Below, piece by piece: positions 44,412 to 53,493 of a stretch of 63,558 nucleotides of DNA. Each line of letters opens with the position of its first letter. The first letter of the stretch is position 1. The DNA is from Pirellula sp. GTDB lineage: Bacteria; Planctomycetota; Planctomycetia; Pirellulales; Lacipirellulaceae. The position numbers and the translations under genes are program-made. The DNA lies in the NCBI GenBank assembly GCA_013822725.1, contig PNKX01000026.1:1-63558 (forward strand), given 5' to 3'. The notes beneath the pieces were generated by a model. That model was not told the DNA's origin. It did no database searches and saw nothing but the letters and a program-made list of their open reading frames with translations.

Positions 44412-45494
44412 TCACGTTTCGCCGCCGCTTCGCAACACTTCCAGCACGCCGGCCATGTCGGCTGGCAGCGGCGCTTCGACCGTGAGCTGTTTGCTAGTGA
44501 GAGGATGCGCGAAAGTCAGCCGGTGCGCATGCAGCGCGTGCCGCGTTAGCAGCACTTTGTCGTCGGAGGCGTCGCCCCCCAGCCGTTTCTGCCGCGTCAC
44601 CTGGCGCATCTCACCGAGCGTGATCCGTGAGCGGCTGCCGTACTGTTTGTCGCACAGCACCGGGCAGCGCAGGTGCGCGAGGTGGACGCGAATCTGGTGG
44701 GTCCGCCCCGTCTTGGGGCGCGCCCGCACCAGGGCGAAGCCGGGGAACCGCTCCATGACTTCGAAAAAAGTTTCCGCGGGCCGGCTGTCGGGATGATCAG
44801 GCCGCACCGCCATCTTTTCGCGATGCGTCGGGTGATGGCCGATTGGTTCGTTCACACGATCGGCGTCGCGGTCGAGCCGACCCGAGACGATCGCCACGTA
44901 TTCCTTCTGCACGAGCCGATCGTGGAACTGCCGCGCGAGGGCCTCGTGGGCGGCGTCGTTCTTGGCGACGACGATGGCGCCGCTCGTCTCGCGGTCGAGT
45001 CGGTGGACGATGCCGGGCCGAACCTGGCCGCCGACGCCGCTTAGCTGTTGATCGAAGCGGTAGACGAGCGCCGCCACAAGCGTGCCGGCCCAGTGCCCTT
45101 TGGCGGGATGAACAACCATCCCCGCAGGTTTGTTGACGACGGCCAGCACGTCATCCTCGTACAGCAAATCGAGCGCGATCGGCTCGGGGAGCGGCGCGTC
45201 GACGCTCTTGGGGACGCGGACCTCCAGGCGATCGCCGGCGACGACGCGATGGGAAGCTTTCTGCTGCTCCCCATTGATCGACGCCATACCGCCGTCGATC
45301 GAACGGCGAATCCGGGCACGGCTCACCCCTGCGATCGCCGCCGCCAGGAAGGCGTCGAGCCGCTGACCGCTCGCGCTCTCATCGACGACGAGCGTGAACA
45401 GTTCCGGCAGGTCAATCAGCGAGCCCGGCGGCGCGACCTCGTCGTCCCAAGCTTCAACTTTTTCAATCTCACTGTCGCCGTCGGCCGAGCTCAT
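44412..45494 (-). CDS. RluD/RluA-family 23S rRNA pseudouridine synthase
   Basis: Isomerises uridine to pseudouridine in rRNA. The 360-residue protein has an N-terminal S4-like domain (ESASGQRLDAFLAAAI, SRARIRRSIDGG) and a catalytic domain with HRLDRETSGAIVVA, whose Asp is the nucleophile. ARPKTGRTHQIRVHLAHL and CDKQYG complete the RluA signature. An insert rich in charged residues (LGEMRQVTRQKRLGGDASDDK) lies between CDKQYG and the RHALHAHRL end. RluD is the closest fit, but exact target uridines cannot be read from sequence. The start overlaps the upstream stop (TAATG). Confidence 0.92.
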   Translation of the reverse strand: MSSADGDSEIEKVEAWDDEVAPPGSLIDLPELFTLVVDESASGQRLDAFLAAAIAGVSRARIRRSIDGGMASINGEQQKASHRVVAGDRLEVRVPKSVDAPLPEPIALDLLYEDDVLAVVNKPAGMVVHPAKGHWAGTLVAALVYRFDQQLSGVGGQVRPGIVHRLDRETSGAIVVAKNDAAHEALARQFHDRLVQKEYVAIVSGRLDRDADRVNEPIGHHPTHREKMAVRPDHPDSRPAETFFEVMERFPGFALVRARPKTGRTHQIRVHLAHLRCPVLCDKQYGSRSRITLGEMRQVTRQKRLGGDASDDKVLLTRHALHAHRLTFAHPLTSKQLTVEAPLPADMAGVLEVLRSGGET

Positions 45495-46441
45495 TACTCG
45501 GCCGGCTTTTCAGCAGCGGGGGCTCCGGCTTCGCCGGGGATGGATTCTTCGGCAGGCGAGGTCGCGGCGGGGACGGCAGGCGTTTCGACTGCTGGCGGAG
45601 TCGCGCCTTCAGTCGGCGCCGTGACGGCAGGGGTCGTCGCGTCGCCTTCAGCTGGTTGCGCTTCGTCTTCGTACCGCTTGTCAGCTTCGCCATCTTGGAT
45701 GCCGCCGAGGATCTGCTCCAGCGACTGCGTCGAGTCGAAATTCAACCCGCTCTTCGCATCGGCTGCCGGCGGCGTCGCTTCGAAGCCAGGGCGCGCGCCT
45801 GGAGTGCCGGGCCCGGTCGGCGGCGTCCGCTTCGGCAATTCGACGGTGGTGAGCCAAGCGACGGTTTCGGTTGCCGGCTTGCCTTCGAGCTGCTTGATTC
45901 GCTCCTCGGCGATCAAGGCCAGAGAGCCATCGACGAGATTGTATTGGGCTTTGGCCTCCGCCAGATCTCCTTGCATCTCACTAACGCGGGCCAAGCCAAG
46001 TCGAGCCCGATTCTTGAGTTCGGAAGTCGAGGCGCTGTCGGCGAACTGTTCGTAGATTCCTTCCACACTGGAGAGCTTTTTCTTCGCCTCTTCACGGTCG
46101 CGGAGGTATAGCTCGGAAGCAAGCCGCAGCTGGCGATCGGCCCACGACATGTAGGCCCATTCCTGCATCTCAGTTCCCTGATACTCTTCGCTGTTGGCTA
46201 AGCGCTGCAGGCTGCGCGCTTCGCCGTCGCCCTCGAACAGGGCGAGTTCTAGTTCGTGCCAAGCCGCGGCGTTGCGTTCAGCCTGATACTTGTTCCAAAA
46301 CGACGTCACAATGAAGAGGACGAGCAGCGCGGCGATCACCGCCAAAATCAGCGAGACATAGGGACGCAGCTTATCGCTCCAGGTGGTGATTCCGTGGGCG
46401 AGGGCGTTGTTTTCGAGCTCGTGTCGTCGTTCGGTATTCAT
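45494..46441 (-). CDS. Membrane-anchored TPR-like (YfgM-type) protein
   Basis: A 315-residue protein with one N-terminal membrane helix (about 28-49, YVSLILAVIAALLVLFIVTSFW), then helical TPR-like repeats to about 180 and a long disordered tail rich in Pro, Ala, Glu and Thr. The helix plus helical-repeat layout resembles YfgM-like ancillary proteins of the translocon, and it may act as an envelope chaperone or scaffold. Its stop is coupled to the rluD-type gene. Confidence 0.7.
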   Translation of the reverse strand: MNTERRHELENNALAHGITTWSDKLRPYVSLILAVIAALLVLFIVTSFWNKYQAERNAAAWHELELALFEGDGEARSLQRLANSEEYQGTEMQEWAYMSWADRQLRLASELYLRDREEAKKKLSSVEGIYEQFADSASTSELKNRARLGLARVSEMQGDLAEAKAQYNLVDGSLALIAEERIKQLEGKPATETVAWLTTVELPKRTPPTGPGTPGARPGFEATPPAADAKSGLNFDSTQSLEQILGGIQDGEADKRYEDEAQPAEGDATTPAVTAPTEGATPPAVETPAVPAATSPAEESIPGEAGAPAAEKPAE

Positions 46442-47054
46442 GAAATCGATTGGGGAGTGGGCAGTGGGCGGTCGGCAGTGGAGGAAACGAGACGATGCTC
46501 CAGCGCCTGCTAGGAAACGTGGCCCTCACGGGGCGATTGCCGCCAGCTGAGAAGCCGCCTCCAAACCCGAAGTGTAAGGCCATCAAACGACTTGCGTCAA
46601 GGCTAGCGTCTGGCCGTTAGTTCGGGGAGCGCCGATGTGCGGCTCATGCCCGGGAGTACCAGGCAAGCGTTTTTGATTGAACCGCCAAGGACGCCAAGAG
46701 CGCCAAGGAAAGACGGGCGAATTGAATCACGACGACACAACGGGTACGACGGATATCCTATGACTTTTATGAACCGCGAATCACGCGAATTAGCATGAAT
46801 AGGGAAAGGGATTGTTCAATTCTATCTATTCGCGCAGATTCGCGTGATTCGCGGTTAAATCTCCCCGTATTTCCTTGGCGCTCTTGGCGTCCTTGGCGGT
46901 TATTCTTTGAACACGGCAGTGCTCCTCAGTTCCCTGGCGACGCCTGTTCCACTCGTGACGGCGGCGGCTAGACTAACGAGTCGCGCCCCGCGATGAAGAC
47001 GACGCCGGGGCGCTGCCGCCCGCCTAGTCGCTCGCCTGCCTGCATGGACGCCCG
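46442..47054. other. Intergenic region holding repeat copy B
   Basis: About 610 bases between divergent genes. Nearly all of 46680-46901 is the composite element described separately. The remaining sequence shows no gene; promoters for the YfgM-like and UvrD-like genes should lie at its ends. Confidence 0.5.
46680..46901. repeat. Composite inverted-repeat element, copy B
   Basis: A 222-base element with the same terminal AACCGCCAAGGACGCCAAG and the same inner ACCGCGAATCACGCGAAT/ATTCGCGTGATTCGCGG arms as copy A. Its right end is nearly the exact complement of copy A's left end, including a stretch related to ATTTCCTTGGCGCTCTTGG, so the two copies are inverted relative to each other and lie 6.3 kb apart. 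Confidence 0.8.
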
Positions 47055-49148
47055 ATGGCTCACGGACTGAATCCCGCCCAACACGCCGCCGTCGAGACGC
47101 TCAGCGGACCATTGCTCGTACTGGCGGGCGCCGGGACCGGCAAGACGCGCGTGGTTACTCACCGCATTGCCAATCTCATCCGGCATCGGATCAAACCCGA
47201 TCGGATTCTCGCGGTGACGTTCACGCGGAAGGCGGCCGGCGAGATGCAAGAGCGGGCGATGGCGCTCCTCAGTACCGGCGGCAAGGGGAAAGGGAAGCCC
47301 AAGAAACCGAAGGTCCGTCCGCAGATCTCGACGTTTCACGCCCTCTGCGTGCAGGTGCTCCGCCGGCACATTGTGAAGTTGGGGTATCCGCCGCAGTTTG
47401 CCATCTGCGACCGCGGCGACCAGGAGTCGCTCGCCCGTGCGGCGTTGCGGGAGATTCGGGTGCCGGAAGATTCGCTCCGGCCCGGCGACTTGCTGGCGAT
47501 CATCAGCGGTTGGAAGAGCCGATCGCTGCGGCCAGCTCAAGCGGCGTCGGTGGCGGCCAGCGATCGCGAGCACCTGGCGGCCGCCGGTTACCGGCGCTAT
47601 CAGAGCAGTCTGAAGGCCCGCGGGATGGTCGACTTCGATGACCTGTTGCTCTGCACCGAAGAACTGTTCGTCAATCACCCCGCGATTCGTCGCGAGGAGG
47701 CGGGGAAGTTCGATCACGTGCTGGTCGACGAGTACCAGGACACGAACGGCAGCCAGTATCGCATCGTCAAAGCGCTGGCGATGGCGCACCGCAATTTATG
47801 CGTCGTGGGCGACGACGATCAGTCGATTTACGGCTGGCGCGGCGCCGAGGTGGAGCACATTCTGCGGTTTAAGGAAGACTGGCCCGACGCCATGGTTGTG
47901 CGGCTGGAGGAGAACTATCGCTCGGCGGGGGCCATCCTGGAATATGCCAATACGCTGATCGCGTTCAACAAGAAGCGGCATGACAAGGTTTTGCGACCGG
48001 CGCGCGGGGCGGGCCAGCGGCCGGCGATCATGCAGCTGCCCGACGAGACGCTAGAAGCGGAACGGATTGTCGGCGACATTCAGATGCAGCTGACGCAGCC
48101 GGGAGTGAAGGCCAACGACTTTGCGATCCTCTGCCGGACAAACGAACAGCCGCGGGCGTTTGAGACGGAACTGCGACGGCTAAAACTCCCTTACATTCTG
48201 GTCGGGGGACAGTCGTTTTTTGATCGTAAAGAGGTACGTGACCTTCTAGCTTACCTGAAAACGATTGAAAACCCGACCGACGAGACGGCGTTGCTGCGGA
48301 TTATCAACACGCCGCCGCGGGGAATTGGCAACGCGACGGTGAAGCAGTTGCTGTCGGAAGCCGTCAGCCGCGGCGAACCGATGTGGAATGTGTTGCGCGA
48401 GGCGGCCAGCGGAGGCGGCGCCAGCGGAACGGCCATCGGCAAGTTCTTGCGGCTGATCGGCGAGTTGCGGGAGATCGCCGACCGCGGGGCGCCGATCGAC
48501 AAGCTCGTCGACGCCGTGGTCGATCGCGTACAGTATCGGCGCGATTTGGAACGGCTCTATCCTGATCCCATGGAGCGCGAAGCCCGTACGGCGTCCATCG
48601 AAGAACTGATCAACGCTGGAGCCGCGCACGTGAAGGGGCGCAAGGCGAAGAAAGAAAGTGAAGGCGCCGAACCGTCATTGCTGCGAGAATTCCTGGACGA
48701 CGTGGCGCTCGGCGGCTCCGACAATCGCGATGACAAGGAAGACCAACTGCAGAAGAACGCCATCGCGTTGATGACGCTCCACTCGGCGAAGGGGCTGGAG
48801 TTTCCGTACGTTTACATGGTCGGCATGGAAGAGGGGATTTTGCCCCACAAACGGACGTTGGAAATGCCGGACGACTCGCAGATCGACGAAGAGCGGCGAC
48901 TCTGCTACGTCGGCGTGACGCGCGCGCAAGAAAAGTTGACGCTGTCATTCGCGCTGACCCGGCGTAAATGGGGCAAGCCGCGTGAAACCGTCCCCAGCCG
49001 CTTTCTCTACGAAATGACGGGGCAGGCGGAGAATGCCGCGAAGGCGCGGCGTGCGGGGACGGCGGCACACGCGCCGCCGAAAAAGCATCCCGCGGCGAAA
49101 GGGGGCCGTGGCGCCAAGGGCGCGAAATCGAAGAGCCCGCGGCGCTAG
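47055..49148 (+). CDS. UvrD/Rep-family DNA helicase
   Basis: A 697-residue superfamily 1A helicase that unwinds DNA 3' to 5' during repair or replication restart. Motifs in order: Q motif LNPAQHAAVE, Walker A GAGTGKT (about 24-30), motif Ia TFTRKAAGEM, Walker B DEYQDTN, motif III GDDDQSIYGWRGA, motif IV ENYRS, motif V TLHSAKGLEFPYVYMVGMEEG, and motif VI YVGVTRAQEKL. The basic, low-complexity tail (about 660-697) could bind nucleic acid or partners. Whether it is UvrD/PcrA or Rep is unclear. Confidence 0.93.
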   Translation: MAHGLNPAQHAAVETLSGPLLVLAGAGTGKTRVVTHRIANLIRHRIKPDRILAVTFTRKAAGEMQERAMALLSTGGKGKGKPKKPKVRPQISTFHALCVQVLRRHIVKLGYPPQFAICDRGDQESLARAALREIRVPEDSLRPGDLLAIISGWKSRSLRPAQAASVAASDREHLAAAGYRRYQSSLKARGMVDFDDLLLCTEELFVNHPAIRREEAGKFDHVLVDEYQDTNGSQYRIVKALAMAHRNLCVVGDDDQSIYGWRGAEVEHILRFKEDWPDAMVVRLEENYRSAGAILEYANTLIAFNKKRHDKVLRPARGAGQRPAIMQLPDETLEAERIVGDIQMQLTQPGVKANDFAILCRTNEQPRAFETELRRLKLPYILVGGQSFFDRKEVRDLLAYLKTIENPTDETALLRIINTPPRGIGNATVKQLLSEAVSRGEPMWNVLREAASGGGASGTAIGKFLRLIGELREIADRGAPIDKLVDAVVDRVQYRRDLERLYPDPMEREARTASIEELINAGAAHVKGRKAKKESEGAEPSLLREFLDDVALGGSDNRDDKEDQLQKNAIALMTLHSAKGLEFPYVYMVGMEEGILPHKRTLEMPDDSQIDEERRLCYVGVTRAQEKLTLSFALTRRKWGKPRETVPSRFLYEMTGQAENAAKARRAGTAAHAPPKKHPAAKGGRGAKGAKSKSPRR

Positions 49149-49559
49149 GCTACGCCCCCATTTCGCAGCGGCGCCGGGCAACTGCGACCGTGCGTCGTTG
49201 TTGATTCTCCGCTCAAGTTGACGTTTTAACGGGTTCGTCGCCAATCTCAGCAGTTCTGCTCGCGTCGCTTCGAATGGCGTCTGCACACTGGCTTCGACTC
49301 CTTTGAACCGACTGCGCGATCCGAATGATGCGGACTCTTCACCGGCTCGCACGGGTCTCGTGTCTTCTATCGCCATTACGGCTAGTAGTAGAGCGCGACT
49401 CTCTAAGCGATCGCGATGGCTTTGGCCGACTCTGTTTCATGCTCTTCGTCTCGCTTCAAAAAGCGACTGTGACACAACCGACGGCACTTCTCCGTGACCG
49501 TCGCGCGTGAACTTCAACGTCGTTGGGCGAAAATCAGTCCTGGGCATCGAGAAAATCGC

Positions 49560-49571
49560 TGCAACTTTGCA
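49560..49571. promoter_or_regulatory. Candidate operator TGCAANNTTGCA, site 1
   Basis: TGCAACTTTGCA, a perfect palindrome with a two-base spacer, about 300 bases upstream of the surface-protein gene at 49873. It is the exact complement of the site at 52179. Confidence 0.4.
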
Positions 49572-49752
49572 TTTGCCGCGGAGGTCGTGACAAAGAGCGA
49601 TGACGTCGGCCTATGGTACGACGCGCGCAAACTTGTCGCATTGTTTCATGACTCAACGCTGATCTGCATCATGTGGCGATCTTCTGTTTATCGACATTGG
49701 GCATGCTGCCAATCGAATGAGCCACGCCGAAGGATGGACCAATTGAAATGGG

Positions 49753-49764
49753 TGCAAGGTTGCA
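49753..49764. promoter_or_regulatory. Candidate operator TGCAANNTTGCA, site 2
   Basis: TGCAAGGTTGCA followed by TT, 108 bases upstream of the ATG at 49873. The shared flank (TGCARGGTTGCATT-like) with the site at 52179 supports a common DNA-binding protein, plausibly the nearby LacI-family regulator. Confidence 0.45.
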
Positions 49765-49872
49765 TTACTCGCGCGTCATGCATCGCTGCGGAAGAGTAAC
49801 GTTGCAGCGGTCGACGACGCTCTACTTCGCTGTCTTCCACCTCCCCGTCTTCTCCATGTGAAGGATCTTCTG

Positions 49873-52047
49873 ATGACTGCAATTTCGCCCATGGTTTGTC
49901 GTCGCGCTACGAATTACTTGCTCATGCTACTTGTTTTGAGTTTCGGAGCGTCAGCGGGAATGACAGCTAGCGCCGCGGTCCACACCTGGGCCTCTCTCGG
50001 CGATGGGACATACAGCAACGCCTCGAACTGGTTCCCCGCCACCGCACCCGGAGCCAACGACTTCGTTACCTTCGAGATCGGCTTTGACAATCCTTATTCA
50101 GTTCGTTTTCCCGGTAAACGCTCTTTCGAACCGCCGGGCGACTACTTCGCTAGTCATCTTCGCGTTCGCGACAGCAACCTCACGTTCACGGGAACGACTC
50201 AGAGTTTCGTCTCCACCTCAACGTACACAATTACTTCTACAGTGCAGGCGGAAGTCAATCGCGGCGTCATCATCGGACTGAGCGTTGGCGACCAATCGTC
50301 GCTGACGCTCAGACACGTCGGGTCTGGCGGCAGCATTCTGGCGAGAGTGAATACGATGGCTGCCACGATCGGCGACGGACCTGGCTCGGAGGGGACGCTC
50401 AACGTCGCGACCGGCGCCTTTTTCGTCACTGGATCAGAGTTCGGCCAGCGACAGTTCATCGTCGGCAGTCACGGTCGCGGCGTCGTCAATCTCACTGGCG
50501 GCAGCGCCAGCGGCGTCAACGTCAGTGGATCGAACAGCACCACGAGTCTGGGGCGCTACGCCGACGGCGTCGGCGAGGTCAACGTCGGGAATGGTTCGAT
50601 TTGGACCAATCGAAATCAACTTTGGGTCGGCGAAAACGGGGTCGGCAAGTTCACGGTCAAAGAGGGAGGAGATCTCGTCACGAGCAGTAACGCAGGCAAT
50701 TCGAACATTATCGGCGTCTTTGCTGGCAGCAGCGGAGATGTGACGGTCACCGGCGCCGGTTCCTCGTGGCTTACTAGCAATGCCATCCAGGTTGGCAATG
50801 CCGGCAGCGGTCGCCTGACGATCAATCGCGGCGGTACTGTAGACGGTTCAGCGCCAACCATCAACACGGTCGGCGGCAGCGGCCACGGCGACGTGACCAT
50901 CACCGACCCAGGTTCGAACTGGGTCGCGCGCGGCACGCTGTTCGTCGGCAGCACCGGCACTGGGCGCGTTTCAGTGCTCAACGGCGGTTATCTCTTCACT
51001 GGGAGTGCGCGCGTCGGCGGATTGGACGCTGGTTCCGGCGAAGTCGTTGTGGGGGGCAAGTATTCGGAATGGGACGTCCTGGGCGGCTCGCTTGAAATCG
51101 GGTACGTGGAATCGGGGTTTGGCGTCGCTCCCGGTACGGTGACCATTAATACCGGCGGCCTCGTCTTCGTCCCGCTCGACGTCGATCTTGATTCCAGCGG
51201 GACGTTGAGGCTGAACGGCGGCACGCTTGCCACTGGATCGATCGGATCTCGCGATCTCGCCTCGCAACGATTTGAAGGCAAGTTTGATTGGATTTCCGGC
51301 AAGCTCCACACCAATTTCATCTACGGCAGCGTCGTGAACCAAGGGGGCGTTCTCTCCCCCGGCGTCTTGGCTGGCCCGGGAGTCGTCGCGGGCAGAACAA
51401 CGATCGATGGCCATTACACGCAGCAAGCGGCTGCGGCGCTAGAGATCGAAATCGGCGGCGTTACCCGCGAAGGAGAGTACGACTTCGTTTACGTTGAAGG
51501 GGCCGCGACGATCGCCGGGGAACTGCAGTTGTCGCTGATCAATAACTTCATGCCGACCGCAGATCAGACCTTCACCATTCTCGACAGCCTCAACAGTATT
51601 ACCGGCTCCTTTAGCAATGTTCTTAACGGCCAGCGACTCACAATGCCCAATGGCATGGACTCTTTTCAAGTCAACTACGGGCCTGGCAGTCTGTTCGATC
51701 CGAATCGAATCGTCCTGTCCAACTTCGCGCACGACTTTATCGCCGCCGATTTTGACGAGGATGGCGACGTCGACGATGACGACCTATCACTTTGGCGCAA
51801 TAACTTCGGCACGGCAAATAATGCAGATCATCGACAGGGTGACGCTGACCACGACCTCGACGTCGATGGCAACGATTTTTTATTGTGGCAACGGCAATAT
51901 GGCCTCGGTGTCATTCAGCCCAAAGCGGCTTCGGGCGGCATTCCGGAACCAACTTCGCTTTTACTAGGCATGGCTGCCGGGCTCGGAATTGTCGTAACCG
52001 CTCAACGAGCCGGCAAACACTCAATCAAAAGATGTGGACGCAATTAA
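49873..52047 (+). CDS. Secreted repeat protein with dockerin-like region and PEP-CTERM anchor
   Basis: A 724-residue exported surface protein. A signal peptide (about 12-35) precedes a beta-rich passenger with repeated Gly/Val/Asn motifs (VGENGVGKFTVKEGG, VGNAGSGRLTINRGG, VGSTGTGRVSVLNGG), the autotransporter-associated beta-strand-type repeats that form a beta-helix. Near the end are two EF-hand-like calcium loops (DFDEDGDVDDDDLSLWR, DADHDLDVDGNDFLLWQ), i.e. dockerin type I-like, then a PEP-CTERM signal starting GIPEPTSLLLG. No enzyme domain is visible. The ATG at 49873 follows AAGGA. Two candidate operators lie upstream. Confidence 0.85.
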   Translation: MTAISPMVCRRATNYLLMLLVLSFGASAGMTASAAVHTWASLGDGTYSNASNWFPATAPGANDFVTFEIGFDNPYSVRFPGKRSFEPPGDYFASHLRVRDSNLTFTGTTQSFVSTSTYTITSTVQAEVNRGVIIGLSVGDQSSLTLRHVGSGGSILARVNTMAATIGDGPGSEGTLNVATGAFFVTGSEFGQRQFIVGSHGRGVVNLTGGSASGVNVSGSNSTTSLGRYADGVGEVNVGNGSIWTNRNQLWVGENGVGKFTVKEGGDLVTSSNAGNSNIIGVFAGSSGDVTVTGAGSSWLTSNAIQVGNAGSGRLTINRGGTVDGSAPTINTVGGSGHGDVTITDPGSNWVARGTLFVGSTGTGRVSVLNGGYLFTGSARVGGLDAGSGEVVVGGKYSEWDVLGGSLEIGYVESGFGVAPGTVTINTGGLVFVPLDVDLDSSGTLRLNGGTLATGSIGSRDLASQRFEGKFDWISGKLHTNFIYGSVVNQGGVLSPGVLAGPGVVAGRTTIDGHYTQQAAAALEIEIGGVTREGEYDFVYVEGAATIAGELQLSLINNFMPTADQTFTILDSLNSITGSFSNVLNGQRLTMPNGMDSFQVNYGPGSLFDPNRIVLSNFAHDFIAADFDEDGDVDDDDLSLWRNNFGTANNADHRQGDADHDLDVDGNDFLLWQRQYGLGVIQPKAASGGIPEPTSLLLGMAAGLGIVVTAQRAGKHSIKRCGRN

Positions 52048-52178
52048 TCGATTCACCGTTGCTACAACGAAGCTCCCGACCAGGATGTGCTGAGACAGGG
52101 CGTGACGAACTACGCCAAGCATTACGAGAGGCACGCCCGATCGAGGTTTTTCGCTTGCAAACGCCAGTCTTCTGGCCC

Positions 52179-52190
52179 TGCAAAGTTGCA
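52179..52190. promoter_or_regulatory. Candidate operator TGCAANNTTGCA, site 3
   Basis: TGCAAAGTTGCA followed by TT, 57 bases upstream of the LacI-family gene start. The position suits autoregulation. Confidence 0.45.
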
Positions 52191-52246
52191 TTCTTAACTG
52201 CCAAATTTTTGCTGCAATTTATGGTCAGCCAAGTTAAGTTGTGTTC

Positions 52247-53338
52247 ATGCGAGTGACGCTGAAAGAAGTCGCCGAACGTGCCAAGCTCTCGATCAGTACG
52301 ACGAGCCGCGCGCTCAATGGCCACCCGGCTATCAGCGAAGAAACCTCAGCAAAAGTCCGCAAAATTGCGGGAGAGTTGCGGTACAACCCCGTTCGTTCGC
52401 ACCGACGCGCCACCCCCGCCAGCAGTTACCTGGCTGGTCGTGAGATTGCGATCGTTTCGCTGGGGCTCGATCGGTCCCTGGTTGCCATGCCGGTGTTGAG
52501 CGCGGCATTTCAAGGCGCCGAAGAATCGTTGATCGAAGCAGGGGCCAATGTTCGCCTCATTCATATGCCGGACCTGTCTCGGTTACCGAATGATTTGCGA
52601 ATCGCGCGGCTGGATGGCTTGATTCTGACCGGGGCGATGGTAAAGCAGTTTGGCGACGCCATCGATACCCCCGCCGTGAAGCAGCTGAAGAGCGTGCCGT
52701 CGGTCTGGATCATCGGACAACCGCCAGGCGCGTGGGGCGACGCCGTCGTGGCCGACGACTTTGCGGTCGGCGTCGGCGCTGCAGAGCACTTAGTGGCGAA
52801 CGGTCATCGGCAGTTGGCTTTCTTGAATCACGTTCCGGAGAACTTGCTCTTTGCTCGACGGGAGGATGGGTTTTATTCCGCGGCTCGTCGTCTGGGAGTT
52901 AAAGTGCGCTCGTTTTGTCAGTCGCCGCCGACCGGCTGGCCGCTGCCGCTGCAAGCTCCGACATCGGTCTTTGACACAGTGCAGACGCTTACCGATCAAT
53001 TGCTAGCGAGCAAGCCGCGTCCGACGGCGATTTTTACGTCGGCCGACAGCGTTGCGGGATTGGTTTACTGCGCGCTTGGCATGCGCGGGCTGCGCGTCGG
53101 CGGCGACATCAGCGTGGTTGGCGGCAACAATACGCCGGGTCTGCTTGCCGTCCCTTATCCGCATCTAGCGACATTCGACATCCACGCCCGAAGTATCGGA
53201 GAACTCGCCGCGAGGCAATTAGGAGAGCAGTTTTCCGAACGAAGAATGGGCATTTCGCGCGATCAGCGCATTGCCAGACAGATTGTCGTCAGGCCGACTC
53301 TCGTGCCGGGCGAATCTGTTTGTAATTTGACGAAATAG
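52247..53338 (+). CDS. LacI-family transcriptional regulator
   Basis: A 363-residue DNA-binding regulator. The N-terminal helix-turn-helix is typical (RVTLKEVAERAKLSISTTSRALNGHPAISEET), followed by the hinge-proximal LRYNPVRSHRRA. The rest is a periplasmic-binding-protein-like sensor (IAIVSLGLDRSLVAMPVLSAAFQGA; FTSADSVAGLVYCALGMRGLRVGGDISVVGG), which usually binds a sugar. It lies between two surface-protein genes and has a palindrome, TGCAAAGTTGCA, upstream, so local regulation including its own is plausible. The effector is unknown. Confidence 0.9.
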   Translation: MRVTLKEVAERAKLSISTTSRALNGHPAISEETSAKVRKIAGELRYNPVRSHRRATPASSYLAGREIAIVSLGLDRSLVAMPVLSAAFQGAEESLIEAGANVRLIHMPDLSRLPNDLRIARLDGLILTGAMVKQFGDAIDTPAVKQLKSVPSVWIIGQPPGAWGDAVVADDFAVGVGAAEHLVANGHRQLAFLNHVPENLLFARREDGFYSAARRLGVKVRSFCQSPPTGWPLPLQAPTSVFDTVQTLTDQLLASKPRPTAIFTSADSVAGLVYCALGMRGLRVGGDISVVGGNNTPGLLAVPYPHLATFDIHARSIGELAARQLGEQFSERRMGISRDQRIARQIVVRPTLVPGESVCNLTK

Positions 53339-53434
53339 CAGGCCGACGTCACGGGATGACGTGTGGCGCTGCGACTCTTGCGTTTGCTTTTCTGCTTGTG
53401 TTTTGAGTGACTGAATCGACCCCAGCGCGCAACT

Positions 53435-53454
53435 CTGACGCTCCCCCGCGTCAG
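53435..53454 (+). terminator. Hairpin upstream of the second plus-strand PEP-CTERM gene
   Basis: CTGACGC and GCGTCAG flank a six-base C-rich loop, about 40 bases before the ATG at 53494. It lies after the LacI gene and could end its message or shape the leader of the next one. No T-run follows. Confidence 0.4.
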
Positions 53455-53493
53455 GGAATGCACTTCACTTTTTGTCGTTGAGGAGAATTCCTG

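Larger units (their letters stand above)
49149..49872. other. Intergenic region with candidate operator sites
   Basis: About 720 bases without a credible gene. The 101-codon open frame at 49494-49799 has no start context or domain features and I treat it as non-coding. The region carries two TGCAANNTTGCA palindromes, described separately, and should include the promoter of the following surface-protein gene. Confidence 0.5.

Noticed and set aside
49494..49799. A 101-codon open frame in the intergenic region
   Set aside because: No ribosome-binding site, signal, helix pattern or domain; Cys- and Trp-rich composition typical of non-coding reading.
49873..52047. A cellulosome scaffold or enzyme, because of the dockerin-like end
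   Set aside because: No cohesin or catalytic domain is visible in any of the four proteins. The loops are combined with PEP-CTERM anchors, as in many planctomycete surface proteins.
53346..53362. ACGTCA-CGGGA-TGACGT as a LacI operator
   Set aside because: It occurs only once and directly follows the regulator's stop. The TGCAANNTTGCA sites are repeated and lie near starts.
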